A stretch of 64,000 nucleotides of DNA from Nocardiopsis sinuspersici. GTDB taxonomy: Bacteria > Actinomycetota > Actinomycetes > Streptosporangiales > Streptosporangiaceae. Made by a program: the position numbers and the translations under genes. Of the stretch, positions 25,559 through 34,223 are shown piece after piece. Location: assembly GCA_008638415.1 (NCBI GenBank), contig VWVT01000012.1, forward strand, positions 62,001 through 126,000, given 5' to 3'. The notes beneath the pieces are model-generated. The model had not been told where the DNA came from. It made no database searches and saw nothing but the letters and a program-made list of their open reading frames with translations. Numbering within the stretch: position 1 is the stretch's first letter; each line of letters begins with the position of its first letter.

Positions 25559-25996
25559 TCATCCGCTCAGGGCCGCGGCCCGCTGGCGCATCAGCTCGGC
25601 CAGGGACTCGGCGAGCGTGACGGGGTCGATCGGGTGGCTGACGACCTGCTCGGCCCGCGACCAGGTGGCCAGCCAGCCGTCGTCGCGCCGTCCCACCAGC
25701 AGCAGCACCGGCGGGCAGCGGTAGACCTCGTCCTTGACCTGGCGGCACAGGCCCATCCCGCCCACGGGGGAGGCCTCGCCGTCGAAGATCGCCACGTCGA
25801 TGCGCGCGGCCGGGTCGGTGTCCTCCAGCCTGCGCAGGACGACGGGCGAGGTCGCGCACTCGACGAACTCCACCTTGGGGACGTCCGCGGCCGGGCGGCG
25901 GCCGATCGCCAGCCGCACCTGCTCACGGGTGTCGGCGTTGTCGCTGTAGACCAGCACGCGCATCCTGGCACCCGTGTCCGTACCGCTGACCACCAT
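25559..25996 (-). CDS. Receiver-domain-only response-regulator-like protein
   Basis: 145 aa from ATG 25996; ATG 25963 (starting MRVLVYSDNADTREQ) is also possible. CheY-like fold: N-terminal acidic site in YSDNADTREQV, putative acceptor Asp in IDVAIFDGEASP, hydrophobic LLLVGRRDDGW in place of the usual Thr/Ser strand, and no conserved Lys near HPIDPVTL. Missing switch residues suggest it is degenerate and perhaps not phosphorylated. There is no output domain. Actinomycetes keep this gene between trpD and ctaE, so a link with respiration is possible but unproven. Confidence 0.75.
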   Translation of the reverse strand: MVVSGTDTGARMRVLVYSDNADTREQVRLAIGRRPAADVPKVEFVECATSPVVLRRLEDTDPAARIDVAIFDGEASPVGGMGLCRQVKDEVYRCPPVLLLVGRRDDGWLATWSRAEQVVSHPIDPVTLAESLAELMRQRAAALSG

Positions 25997-26478
25997 CGCG
26001 CAACCGTCCCATCGCGTCTGACCAAGGCCGCCGCCATGGGGGGTGCGGCCGAGGCGTTCGTTGGCTGTATGCCTCTGACTGTATTGCCTCGCGGCCCCGC
26101 TGCCCAGAAGGGGCGCGGGGCCCGTGCCGGATGCTGAGACCTTCGACACCACAGGATGCCAGCACGTCCGGGCGGTGCGTTAACCCGCTCCCGAGCCCGC
26201 GTTACACAATGGTGATGCTTTCGATGCCCGGGCGTTGGCCGGGGTGGGTTGGAGTGTCATCTGCGGGGGTACGAAACGCCTCAGCCGCCCAGGATCGCGA
26301 TTTTCGGTCCCCGCGGGCGCGTCGTGCGACCGCGAGAGAGGGCCGAGCCGCTACAGTAACGTCCCAGTCACGGTGAACAGCCCCTTCGGGGGCTCTGGAG
26401 CGCCTCGCGTCGCCGCCGATCCGTCGCGTTACGGGGGGTCGGGTACGGGCCTGCGCGAGATGCCGTAATAATGCTCCC
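25997..26478. other. Divergent intergenic before ctaE
   Basis: About 480 bp that should hold promoters for the receiver protein (minus) and for ctaE-qcrCAB (plus). TAATAATG at 26466-26473 lies seven to eight bases before the ctaE GTG and could be a -10 for a leaderless mRNA. No ORF is supported. Confidence 0.4.
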
Positions 26479-27105
26479 GTGGCGACAGCAACCGCGAACC
26501 CAAATACAGCACCGACACCAGCACATGGTGCGGCAAAGCGTCCTGACCTGGTGAGTGTTGGCACCATCGTGTGGTTGGCCAACGAACTCATGTTCTTCGC
26601 CGCGCTGTTCGCGATGTACTTCACCATCCGATCGGTGACGAACGGAAACCCCGAACTGGGGGAATGGCCGGCAACCCACCTCAACGTCCCGTGGGCGTCG
26701 GCCATCACGCTCGTCCTGGTGGCCTCCAGCTTCACCGCGCAGGCCGGCGTCTGGGCCGCCGAGCGCGGTGACGTCAAGAAGCTGCGCATGTGGTTCTTCA
26801 TCACGTTCTTCATGGGCCTGTTCTTCGTTCTCGGACAGGCGTATGAGTACTACGAGCTCATCCTCCACGAGGGCCTGACTCTGCAGTCGAGCGCTTACGG
26901 GTCGATGTTCTACCTGACCACGGGCTTCCACGGACTCCACGTCATCGGTGGGTTGGTCGCGTTCCTCATCATGCTGGGACGCACGTACGCCGCGAAGCGC
27001 TTCACCCACCAGCAGGCGACCAGCGCGATCGTCGTGTCCTACTACTGGCACTTCGTCGACGTGGTCTGGATCGCTTTGTTCTGCACCATCTACTTCATCC
27101 AGTAA
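26479..27105 (+). CDS. ctaE: Cytochrome c oxidase subunit III
   Basis: 208 aa, five membrane helices. Conserved subunit III features are [41 protein letters not shown] and the final [22 protein letters not shown], the signature end of the family. Start at GTG 26479, with no Shine-Dalgarno but a -10-like TAATAAT just upstream, consistent with a leaderless transcript. First gene of ctaE-qcrC-qcrA-qcrB, the usual actinobacterial arrangement that links oxidase and bc1 genes. Confidence 0.96.
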   Translation: MATATANPNTAPTPAHGAAKRPDLVSVGTIVWLANELMFFAALFAMYFTIRSVTNGNPELGEWPATHLNVPWASAITLVLVASSFTAQAGVWAAERGDVKKLRMWFFITFFMGLFFVLGQAYEYYELILHEGLTLQSSAYGSMFYLTTGFHGLHVIGGLVAFLIMLGRTYAAKRFTHQQATSAIVVSYYWHFVDVVWIALFCTIYFIQ

Positions 27106-27122
27106 CCCGAAACGGGGAAACC

Positions 27123-28040
27123 GTGAAATGGATCACCGCGCGGCGACGGCATCCCCTGGCGGGGTATGTCGTCGTCATCCTCGCGCTAGCCCTGTTCGGG
27201 GTGGGGTACGCCGCCCTGGCGCCCACCTCCGACCAGGCCCAGGCGCAGACCCTCGCCGTTGACGCCCCGTCACCCGACGACGTGAACGTCCTCGAGGGCA
27301 AGCAAGTCTTCGACCAGACGTGCGCGACCTGCCACAACTACGACGGCAGCGGTACCGAGCAGGGGCCCGACATCCGGGGGGTCGGCCCCGCGGCCGTCAA
27401 CTTCCAGGTCAGCACGGGGCGCATGCCGTCCATGGACCCGGACAGCCAGATGCCGCGCAAGCCGATGGCCATCTCCGAGGAGGCCCTGCAGAACCTGATC
27501 GCCTACTACAACGCGGAGATCAGGACCGACGACCTGGGCCCCGACATCCCCTACGACGTTCCCGGCGAGGCGCCCCAGCGCGACCGGTTCGAGAGCGAGG
27601 AGGCCTACGAGGCGGCGGTCGAGGAGTACCAGACCGAGTACGAGGCCTACGTCCAGGGCGCCGAGGACACGGACATGGGCATGCGGCTCTACCTGACCAA
27701 CTGTGCGCACTGCCACGGCTGGTCGGGCGGCGGCGGCGCCCTCACCGACGGCCGCTGGGCCCCCGAGATCCACGACGCGTCCCCGCGCCAGATCTACGAG
27801 GCCATGGTCAGCGGCCCCGGCGCCATGCCGATGTTCAGCGACGGCGTCATCGAGCCCCAGGAGAAGCAGGAACTCATCTCCTACGTGAAGACCCTCCAGT
27901 CCGAACCGGACGCGGGCGGCATCTTCGCCCTGGAGAGGGTCGGCCAGGTGGCCGAGGGCCTCATCGCATGGGTCGTCGGCCTTGCCCTGATCGTTGCCTG
28001 TGCGATCTGGATCACCGCGAAGCAGCGAGCCCATGACTGA
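27123..28040 (+). CDS. qcrC: Diheme cytochrome c subunit of the bc1 complex
   Basis: 305 aa. An N-terminal membrane anchor (about 13-33) and a C-terminal anchor (about 277-297) flank two cytochrome c domains, each with a CxxCH heme site: CATCH (about residue 67) and CAHCH (about 197), with axial Met candidates in GRMPSM and GAMPMFSDG. It replaces soluble cytochrome c and hands electrons directly to CuA of CtaC. Compared with typical actinobacterial QcrC (about 270 aa), it has an extra acidic, Tyr/Glu-rich stretch of about 30 residues between the hemes (RDRFESEEAYEAAVEEYQ). Overlaps qcrA by 8 bp. Confidence 0.96.
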   Translation: MKWITARRRHPLAGYVVVILALALFGVGYAALAPTSDQAQAQTLAVDAPSPDDVNVLEGKQVFDQTCATCHNYDGSGTEQGPDIRGVGPAAVNFQVSTGRMPSMDPDSQMPRKPMAISEEALQNLIAYYNAEIRTDDLGPDIPYDVPGEAPQRDRFESEEAYEAAVEEYQTEYEAYVQGAEDTDMGMRLYLTNCAHCHGWSGGGGALTDGRWAPEIHDASPRQIYEAMVSGPGAMPMFSDGVIEPQEKQELISYVKTLQSEPDAGGIFALERVGQVAEGLIAWVVGLALIVACAIWITAKQRAHD

Positions 28041-29163
28041 GAACAACACCAACGACAACAACGAGGCCGGGGGCCCCGCGCCCGAGCGCGTGGTCGGCAC
28101 TCCCAAGGCCGGAGAACGCGTGGTGTCCGAAGCGGGGACCTCGGCGGCCCCGGAGAGCGGCCACGAGGGCCCGTACAAGGCCTCCGAGACGCACGGGCGG
28201 CCCGAGGAGACGCAGCGGCGGGGCGAGAAGCTCGCCTCGCTGTGGTTCGTCCTGGCCTTCCTGGGCGGTATCGGCTTCCTGGCCTCCTACTTCGTGTTCG
28301 GACCTGAGGCGATCGCCGAGCCGCAGATCGCCCAGTACTCGAACATGCTGCTGGGTGGCACGCTCACCCTCTCCCTGTTCGGTATCGGCGCGGGCATGAC
28401 CGTCTGGGCCCGCCAGGTGATGCCCCACTACGAGGTGGCCTCGCCCTATGACGAGCTGCCCTCCAGCGAGCAGGAGAAGGGCTCCTTCGGCGCGTTCTTC
28501 ATGAGGGGCGCCGACGAGAGCGGCTTCACCAAGCGCCCGCTGATGCGGCGCACGCTCATCCTGGCGATGCTGCCGCTGGGCCTGGCGCCGATCGTGCTGC
28601 TGCGCGACACCGGCCCGCTTCCCGGCAACAAGCTCAAGAACACCGTGTGGGAGCCCGGTCTGCGCATGTACGTGGAGGGCACCCACCGTGCCGTCCGCGC
28701 CGAGGACTTCGAGAACGATCCCAACGCGATGATCTCGGCCCTGCCGGCGATCGACGACGAGCACCACCCGCACGGGATCAGCCTCGACGAGATGGCCAAG
28801 TCCGTGATCCTCCTGATCAAGATCCCGGAGGGCGACTGGGAGGAGCGGATGAAGGAGGAGGTCGAGGGTACCGACGGTGTGACGCGCCTGAACTGGACGC
28901 ACAACGGCATCATCGCCTACTCCAAGATCTGCACCCACGTGGGCTGCCCCGCGGCCCTGTACGAGAGCACGACGCACCGCATCCTGTGCCCGTGCCACCA
29001 GTCGACGTTCGACGCCGCGAACGCCGCAGAAGTCGTCTTCGGCCCGGCGCACCGCCCGTTGCCGCAACTGCCGATCAGCGTTGACGATGAGGGCTACCTC
29101 ATCGCGACCGGCGACTTCACGGCGCCGCCCGGTCCGACGTTCTGGGATTACGCGAAGGACTAG
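28033..29163 (+). CDS. qcrA: Rieske iron-sulfur subunit of the bc1 complex
   Basis: 376 aa from ATG 28033, inside the end of qcrC. A polar N-terminal tail (about 1-65) is followed by three membrane helices (about 70-92, 102-122, 180-197), as is characteristic of actinobacteria. The Rieske fold has cluster ligands in CTHVGC (about 300) and CPCHQS (about 322). It oxidises menaquinol at the Qo site of QcrB and passes electrons to QcrC. QcrB starts three bases after the stop. Confidence 0.96.
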   Translation: MTENNTNDNNEAGGPAPERVVGTPKAGERVVSEAGTSAAPESGHEGPYKASETHGRPEETQRRGEKLASLWFVLAFLGGIGFLASYFVFGPEAIAEPQIAQYSNMLLGGTLTLSLFGIGAGMTVWARQVMPHYEVASPYDELPSSEQEKGSFGAFFMRGADESGFTKRPLMRRTLILAMLPLGLAPIVLLRDTGPLPGNKLKNTVWEPGLRMYVEGTHRAVRAEDFENDPNAMISALPAIDDEHHPHGISLDEMAKSVILLIKIPEGDWEERMKEEVEGTDGVTRLNWTHNGIIAYSKICTHVGCPAALYESTTHRILCPCHQSTFDAANAAEVVFGPAHRPLPQLPISVDDEGYLIATGDFTAPPGPTFWDYAKD

Positions 29164-29166
29164 TCG

Positions 29167-30819
29167 ATGAGTAAGACCACGCAAGCACCCAAGGCGCTTC
29201 GCGGCGTCGGCAACTTCATCGACGACCGCTTCCACCTGGCCAAGACCGGCGAGAAGAACCTGCGCAAGGTCTTCCCGAACCACTGGTCGTTCATGCTGGG
29301 TGAGATCGCGCTGTACTCGTTCATCATCCTGCTGATCACAGGTGTCTTCCTCACGCTCTGGTTCAAGCCGAGCATGGGGGAGATCATCTACGACGGCTCC
29401 TACGACCGCCTCCGTGGCGTTCCCATGTCGGAGGCCTACGCCTCCACGCTCTACATCACCTTCGAGGTGCGCGGCGGGCTCCTGGTCCGCCAGATCCACC
29501 ACTGGGCCGCGCTGATCTTCGTGGCCTCCCTGGTGGTGCACGCGCTCCGCGTGTTCTTCACCGGCGCGTTCCGCAAGCCGCGCGAGATCAACTGGCTGAT
29601 CGGCGTCGCGATCTTCGTCCTGGCCATGCTCGAGGGCCTCTTCGGCTACTCGCTGCCCGACGACCTGCCCTCGGGCATGGGCGTGCGGATCCTCCAGGGC
29701 GTGATGATGGCGCTGCCGCTGATCGGCCCGTACATCTCGATGTTCCTCTTCGGCGGGGAGTTCCCCGGCGAGGACATCATCACGCGGCTGTACATGCTGC
29801 ACGTGCTGGCGATCCCGGCCCTGCTGCTGGGCCTGATCGTGGCGCACTTCATGATCCTGTGGCACCAGAAGCACACCCAGTACCCCGGCAGGGGGCGTAC
29901 GGACAAGACCGTGGTCGGAACACCCATGTTCCCGGCGTTCGCGGTCAAGGCCGGCGGGTTCTTCTTCTTCACGTTCGCCGTGATCGCGGTCCTGAGCGCG
30001 TTCGTCCAGATCAACCCGATCCACCTGTTCGGGCCCTTCACCCCGACGTCCATCACCTCCGGGCTCCAGCCCGACTGGTACATGGGCTTCATGGAGGGGT
30101 CGCTGCGCATCTTCCCGAACTGGTTCGACATCGCGCCCTTCGGATACGCGATCCCGACGGCCGTGCTGGTGCCGGGCCTGGTCGTTCCGGGCCTGGTCTT
30201 CGGTGGTATGGCCGCCTGGCCGTTCATCGAGCAGTGGATCACCGGTGACAAGCGTGCGCACAACGTCGCCGACCGTCCGCGCAACGCGCCGGTGCGCACC
30301 GGCGTGGGCGCCGCGGGCGTCACCTTCTACGGTGTGCTCTGGCTGGCCGGGTCCAACGACATCCTGTCGGAGACCTTCTCGGTCGAGCTGTACGTGACCA
30401 CGTACATCTTCCGTGTGCTGGCCATCGTGGGACCGGTCCTGGCCTTCGTCATCGCCAAGCGCATCTGCCTGGGCCTGCAGCGCCGTGACCGGGAGACCCT
30501 GGAGCACGGCTACGAGAGCGGGACCATCCAGCAGCTGCCCAGCGGTGAGTTCATCGAGGTGCACAAGCACAACTCCGAGGAGACGGTCCACGTCCTGGAG
30601 AGCAAGCCGACCATCGCCTCGACGGCGCTGGCCGACGACGCCGACGTCGACGACAAGGGTGTGGAGAACCCCAAGGCCCGCAAGGGCACCGGGAAGCTCC
30701 GTCGTGCCCTGGCTCACTGGTACACCAAGGACAACGTGCCCATCGACGGTGTGGAGGCGCACAGCGGCCACCACCTGCACCACTCCGCTCCGGAGGGTGA
30801 GAAGGAGGCCGCCCACTAG
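29167..30819 (+). CDS. qcrB: Cytochrome b subunit of the bc1 complex
   Basis: 550 aa. Eight or nine membrane helices with the four heme-b histidines in HHWAALIFVASLVVHALR (about residues 111-128) and HVLAIPALLLGLIVAHFM (about 215-232). The Qo-site motif is PDWYMGF, the variant of PEWY common in actinobacteria. A hydrophilic C-terminal extension of about 120 residues ends in a His-rich run. Last gene of the unit, followed by a strong terminator. This subunit is the target of Q203-type inhibitors in mycobacteria. Confidence 0.97.
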   Translation: MSKTTQAPKALRGVGNFIDDRFHLAKTGEKNLRKVFPNHWSFMLGEIALYSFIILLITGVFLTLWFKPSMGEIIYDGSYDRLRGVPMSEAYASTLYITFEVRGGLLVRQIHHWAALIFVASLVVHALRVFFTGAFRKPREINWLIGVAIFVLAMLEGLFGYSLPDDLPSGMGVRILQGVMMALPLIGPYISMFLFGGEFPGEDIITRLYMLHVLAIPALLLGLIVAHFMILWHQKHTQYPGRGRTDKTVVGTPMFPAFAVKAGGFFFFTFAVIAVLSAFVQINPIHLFGPFTPTSITSGLQPDWYMGFMEGSLRIFPNWFDIAPFGYAIPTAVLVPGLVVPGLVFGGMAAWPFIEQWITGDKRAHNVADRPRNAPVRTGVGAAGVTFYGVLWLAGSNDILSETFSVELYVTTYIFRVLAIVGPVLAFVIAKRICLGLQRRDRETLEHGYESGTIQQLPSGEFIEVHKHNSEETVHVLESKPTIASTALADDADVDDKGVENPKARKGTGKLRRALAHWYTKDNVPIDGVEAHSGHHLHHSAPEGEKEAAH

Positions 30820-30837
30820 GGCGTTCACCACGTCATC

Positions 30838-30871
30838 GACGGACCCGGCCGCGAGTGCGGCCGGGTCCGTC
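30838..30871 (+). terminator. Terminator after qcrB
   Basis: GACGGACCCGGCCGC / GCGGCCGGGTCCGTC, 15-bp stem with a 4-base loop, 19 bases after the stop. Confidence 0.85.
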
Positions 30872-31066
30872 GTGTTGCGGGCCTTCGCGCGGCCTCTGGC
30901 CGCCCTCTGCCCGGCGCCGGCCGGCGTGGTGTGCCGTCGGCGGGAGGGCCTTCGCGCGAGCTCTGTCCGGCCTCCGTGCGGGCGTGGGGCCGCCCGTGGC
31001 GGCGCGTGCGGGCGTGGGGCCCCGTCCGGCGGCCGCACGTACGGGTCTGGTGTGCTGGCGGCCGCT

Positions 31067-31104
31067 GGAGGGAGGGAGGGAGGGAGGGAGGGAGGGAGGG
31101 AGGG
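31067..31104. repeat. (GGGA)n tract with G-quadruplex potential
   Basis: Nine runs of GGG, each separated by a single A (31070-31104), followed by TGGAGGGGAGGGG. Four or more closely spaced GGG runs satisfy the usual G4 pattern many times over. Confidence 0.85.
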
Positions 31105-31291
31105 TGGAGGGGAGGGGCGCGGGTTCCCACCCCTTCCACGGGGAACCGTCCCGTGGAGGCACCGGTCCGGCGGTGACACCGCACGCCCGCCCGGTCGGCC
31201 CGCGGCCCCGCCGCGCGGAGGCGCCGTGAGACGGCGGGAGCCGGCCACCCCCGAGGGGACGGCCGGCTCCGGCGCGGCGGTGCTACGGGGC

Positions 31292-33091
31292 TCAGCCCGC
31301 GTAGATGTCGTCGATCTCCTTGCTCCACTGCTTGCTGACCACGTGGCGCTTGACCTTCAGGGAGGCGGTCATCTCGCCGCTCTCCTCGCTGAAGTCGTTG
31401 GGCAGGATCTTGAACTTCTTGATGCCCTCGGCCTTGGACACCGCCTTGTTGGCGTTGTCCACGGCCTCCTGGACGGCGGCGTTCAGGTCCGGGTCCTCGG
31501 TCAGGTCGGCGACCTCACCGGTCTTGTTGTTGGCCTCCCGCCACTGCGCGAACGACTCGGGGTCGATCGTGACCAGCGCGGCGATGAACTTGCGGTTGTC
31601 GCCGACCACCATGCACTGGCTGACCAGGGCGTGGGCGCGGATGCGGTCCTCCAGCACGGCCGGGGCGACGTTCTTGCCGCCCGCGGTCACGATGATCTCC
31701 TTCTTGCGGCCGGTGACGCTCAGGAAGCCGTCCTCGTCCAGTGAGCCCAGGTCGCCGGTGCGGTAGAAGCCGTCCTCAGTGAAGGCCTCCTTGGTGGCCT
31801 TCTCGTTCTTCCAGTAGCCGACCATGATGTGGTCGCCCTTGAGGAGGATCTCGCCGTCGTCGGCGATCTTCACGGTGGTGCCGGGAAGCGGCTGGCCCAC
31901 GGTGCCGATCTTGTTGAACTCGGGGCTGTTCACGGAGGTGGGAGCGGTGGTCTCGGTGAGACCGTAGCCCTCGATGATGGTGAAGCCGATGCCGCGGAAG
32001 AAGTGGCCGAGGCGGGCGCCCAGCGCGGAGCCGCCGGAGACGGCGTAGTCGGCGTTGCCGCCCAGCGCCGCGAGCAGCTTGCCGTAGACCAGCTTGCCGA
32101 ACAGCGCGTGCCTGAGCTTGAGCCCGAGGGGGATGCGGCCGGTGGCGAGCGCCTTGCTGTAGGCGATGGCGGTCTCGGCGGCGGCGTTGAAGATCTTGCC
32201 CTTGCCCTCGGCCGAGGCCTTCTGCTCGGCCTTGGTGTAGACCTTCTCGAACACGCGGGGGACCGCGAGGAGGAAGGTCGGGCGAAAGACCGAGAACTGC
32301 TCGATCAGGTCCGGGCCGGTGGAGGGGAAGTGGCCGAGGGTGGCCCTGGCCTCGATGACCATGACCTGTACGAAGCGGGCGAAGACGTGGGCCAGCGGCA
32401 GGAACAGCAGGGTGGAGGGGTTCTCCCTGCCGAGCATGACCTGTTTGGCGGGGCCGTTGAGCGCGTTGCGGGAGATGAACAGGAAGTTGCGGTGGGTGAG
32501 CTCGCACCCCTTGGGGCGGCCGGTGGTGCCCGAGGTGTAGATGAGGGTGGCGATGTCGTCGACCTTGACCGCGGTGCGGCGCTTGTCCAGCGTCTCGTCG
32601 CTGACGTCGGCGCCCGCGGAGCGCAGCTCGGCGTACTCGGGGCCGTCGAACCTCCAGACCGGGCCGAGCTCGGGGGTCCTCTCGCGGACCGACTCCATGC
32701 GCTGGGCGTGGTCCTCGCTCTCCACGAAGGCGGCCTTGGCGCCGGAGTCGGACAGGATCCACTCGACCTGCTCGGCGGAGGAGGTCTCGTAGATCGGAAC
32801 GGTCACACCGCCGACGGACCAGATGGCGTAGTCGACGACGGTCCACTCGTAGCGGGTGCGGGACATCAGGGCGACGCGGTCACCGTGCTCGATGCCGGCG
32901 TCGAGCAGGGCCTTGGCGTACGCGGCGATGTCGCCGTGCAGCTCAGCCACGGTGACGTCGCGCCACTGGCCGGACTCCTGCCGACGGGCGGCGACGGCGT
33001 TGGGCTCGCTGGCCGCGCGCTCGTAGAGCGTGTCGGTCAGTCGCGCGTCATCGGAGATCTCAGCCTTCGCGGGAGAGCTGTATTCGCGCAC
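31292..33091 (-). CDS. Long-chain fatty-acid-CoA ligase (FadD15-like)
   Basis: 599 aa from GTG 33091 (AGGAG seven bases upstream). AMP-forming acyl-CoA synthetase: P-loop TLIYTSGTTGRPKGCELTH (about 177-195), A5 motif GYGLTETTAPTS, A7 YRTGDLGSLDEDGF, A8 GRKKEIIVTAGGKNVAP, and catalytic Lys near the end (MTASLKVKRHVV). It activates long-chain fatty acids for lipid synthesis or degradation. Synteny with PlsC and glucokinase genes downstream is similar in Streptomyces. The upstream region has a 14-bp palindrome that could be a TetR-type operator. Confidence 0.93.
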   Translation of the reverse strand: MREYSSPAKAEISDDARLTDTLYERAASEPNAVAARRQESGQWRDVTVAELHGDIAAYAKALLDAGIEHGDRVALMSRTRYEWTVVDYAIWSVGGVTVPIYETSSAEQVEWILSDSGAKAAFVESEDHAQRMESVRERTPELGPVWRFDGPEYAELRSAGADVSDETLDKRRTAVKVDDIATLIYTSGTTGRPKGCELTHRNFLFISRNALNGPAKQVMLGRENPSTLLFLPLAHVFARFVQVMVIEARATLGHFPSTGPDLIEQFSVFRPTFLLAVPRVFEKVYTKAEQKASAEGKGKIFNAAAETAIAYSKALATGRIPLGLKLRHALFGKLVYGKLLAALGGNADYAVSGGSALGARLGHFFRGIGFTIIEGYGLTETTAPTSVNSPEFNKIGTVGQPLPGTTVKIADDGEILLKGDHIMVGYWKNEKATKEAFTEDGFYRTGDLGSLDEDGFLSVTGRKKEIIVTAGGKNVAPAVLEDRIRAHALVSQCMVVGDNRKFIAALVTIDPESFAQWREANNKTGEVADLTEDPDLNAAVQEAVDNANKAVSKAEGIKKFKILPNDFSEESGEMTASLKVKRHVVSKQWSKEIDDIYAG

Positions 33092-33621
33092 GTGGTGCTC
33101 CTGGACATGTACGGGGTTCTGGTGATGGGGACGTGACGACCGTAACAACAGGACCTACTCGTGAGTAGAAAGTGTTGCCGTTCGGTATCCAAAGGTAATC
33201 CTGACGAAGGTGTGGCGCGAGGTGAACGCGCTGTTCACAGCGGCGCTCCCTCTGCGCCGGGCACTCCGGCTCCCGTCCCCGGGGCAGGGTGTGTACGCGG
33301 TGCCAGGCCCGTTCGCGGGTGTGTGAGGCCGCGCGGGCCGTCCGGGAGCGCGCAGGTCAGAGCAGTGATCCCGGTTACTCCTCGTACGCACGCGAGACTA
33401 TACGCCTGGCGTGACTTTTGTGCACATTAATAGAGTTATGCGTCCTTTGTAACGTTTCCGAACTCCGGGAGGTTCCAGGGTCGGCCGCCTCCTCGCGTGC
33501 CCGGGTTCGGGGCCCCCGTGTGCCCACCCTGGTTCCTCCCTGATCCTGCGACGAGAAGCCCCCGGACGCCCGGGGCGCCGGTTACCGTGAAGCAGAACGC
33601 GGCGCGAAGGAGGAACCTGAC
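33092..33621. other. Divergent intergenic with two palindromes
   Basis: 530 bp between the minus-strand acyl-CoA synthetase and the plus-strand hypothetical gene. It contains CTACTC-GT-GAGTAG (33155-33168) and GTGAAC-N5-GTTCAC (33222-33238), then an AT-richer segment (33410-33460: CACATTAATAGAGTTATG) likely to carry promoters. No gene is supported. Confidence 0.55.
33155..33168. promoter_or_regulatory. Candidate TetR-type operator upstream of the acyl-CoA synthetase
   Basis: CTACTC GT GAGTAG: perfect 6-bp inverted repeat, 64 bp upstream of the GTG start. Its shape (TACTC..GAGTA) resembles operators of TetR-family regulators of lipid metabolism in actinobacteria. The regulator is not in the window. 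Confidence 0.4.
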
Positions 33622-34077
33622 ATGGCGGAGAACGCTGATCGCAACGGTGGTTCGGGCGAGGGCGGGGGCGTGAACCCCGACATCGTCGACGACGCGCTGA
33701 AGCTGGTCGACAGCCTCCAGCGCAGGCTGCTGGCGGCCGGGGTCCGGCGCGGGGTCAGCGCCGTCACCTCGCCGCCCCCGAGCAAGGGGGACGTGTGGGA
33801 GGAGGCCATCCGCATGGAGTCGGACCAGCAGCGCCCCGCGCTGGAGGAGGTCCTCGACATCGTGCGCACGTCCGCCCCCGAGGTCGCCGGTCACCTGGGC
33901 CGGGCGGGACTGGCCATGGTCGGAGCCCTGGGCCGCACCTGGGACGTGGTCGAGCGCTCCCTGGAGCAGACCCGCGCCGACGCCGCCGACCAGCGGCGCT
34001 CCGGGGAAGATCCGGGGCCGGGCCGCGACGGGGGCACGGCGGGCGGTACCGAACGCCGGGTCACGGCAAGGGAGTAG
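33622..34077 (+). CDS. Uncharacterised actinobacterial protein
   Basis: 151 aa, soluble, with no signal peptide or membrane segment. Gly/acidic-rich ends flank a helical core (NPDIVDDALKLVDSLQRRLL ... EVLDIVRTSAPEVAGHLG ... GLAMVGALGRTWDVVERSLE). GGAGG lies upstream of ATG 33622. It occupies the place where Streptomyces has a small uncharacterised protein before glucokinase; a DUF5304 relationship is possible but I cannot show it from the sequence. Codon usage is normal for the window. Confidence 0.7.
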   Translation: MAENADRNGGSGEGGGVNPDIVDDALKLVDSLQRRLLAAGVRRGVSAVTSPPPSKGDVWEEAIRMESDQQRPALEEVLDIVRTSAPEVAGHLGRAGLAMVGALGRTWDVVERSLEQTRADAADQRRSGEDPGPGRDGGTAGGTERRVTARE

Positions 34078-34223
34078 GCGCCGGGGAGCGGGTCCGAAGC
34101 CGGGGGTGTCCCGGGTGCCCGGGGCCTGGTTTAATCGAGGGGCCTCGCGCATATGGAAACCCTCTGCCATGAACCTTGAGACTTATGTCAGAGTTCGGGC
34201 GTAAGTACGAAGGAGCTGCCCCC

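Larger units (their letters stand above)
30820..31291. repeat. Convergent intergenic with GGGA microsatellite
   Basis: Between the convergent qcrB and acyl-CoA synthetase genes. It holds the qcrB terminator, a direct repeat GTGCGGGCGTGGGGCC (two copies, about 30976 and 31005) and a GGGA tandem tract (31067-31104). No gene is supported. Confidence 0.7.

Noticed and set aside
28012-31248. Open reading frame of over 1,000 codons on the minus strand
   Set aside because: It is antisense to qcrA and qcrB, is full of His/Arg/Asp/Gly runs typical of reversed high-GC codons, and matches no family. Shadow of the true genes.
33222-33238. GTGAAC-N5-GTTCAC as a possible SOS (LexA) box
   Set aside because: Actinobacterial SOS boxes have GAAC-N4-GTTC; the spacer here is five and the neighbouring genes are not DNA-damage genes.
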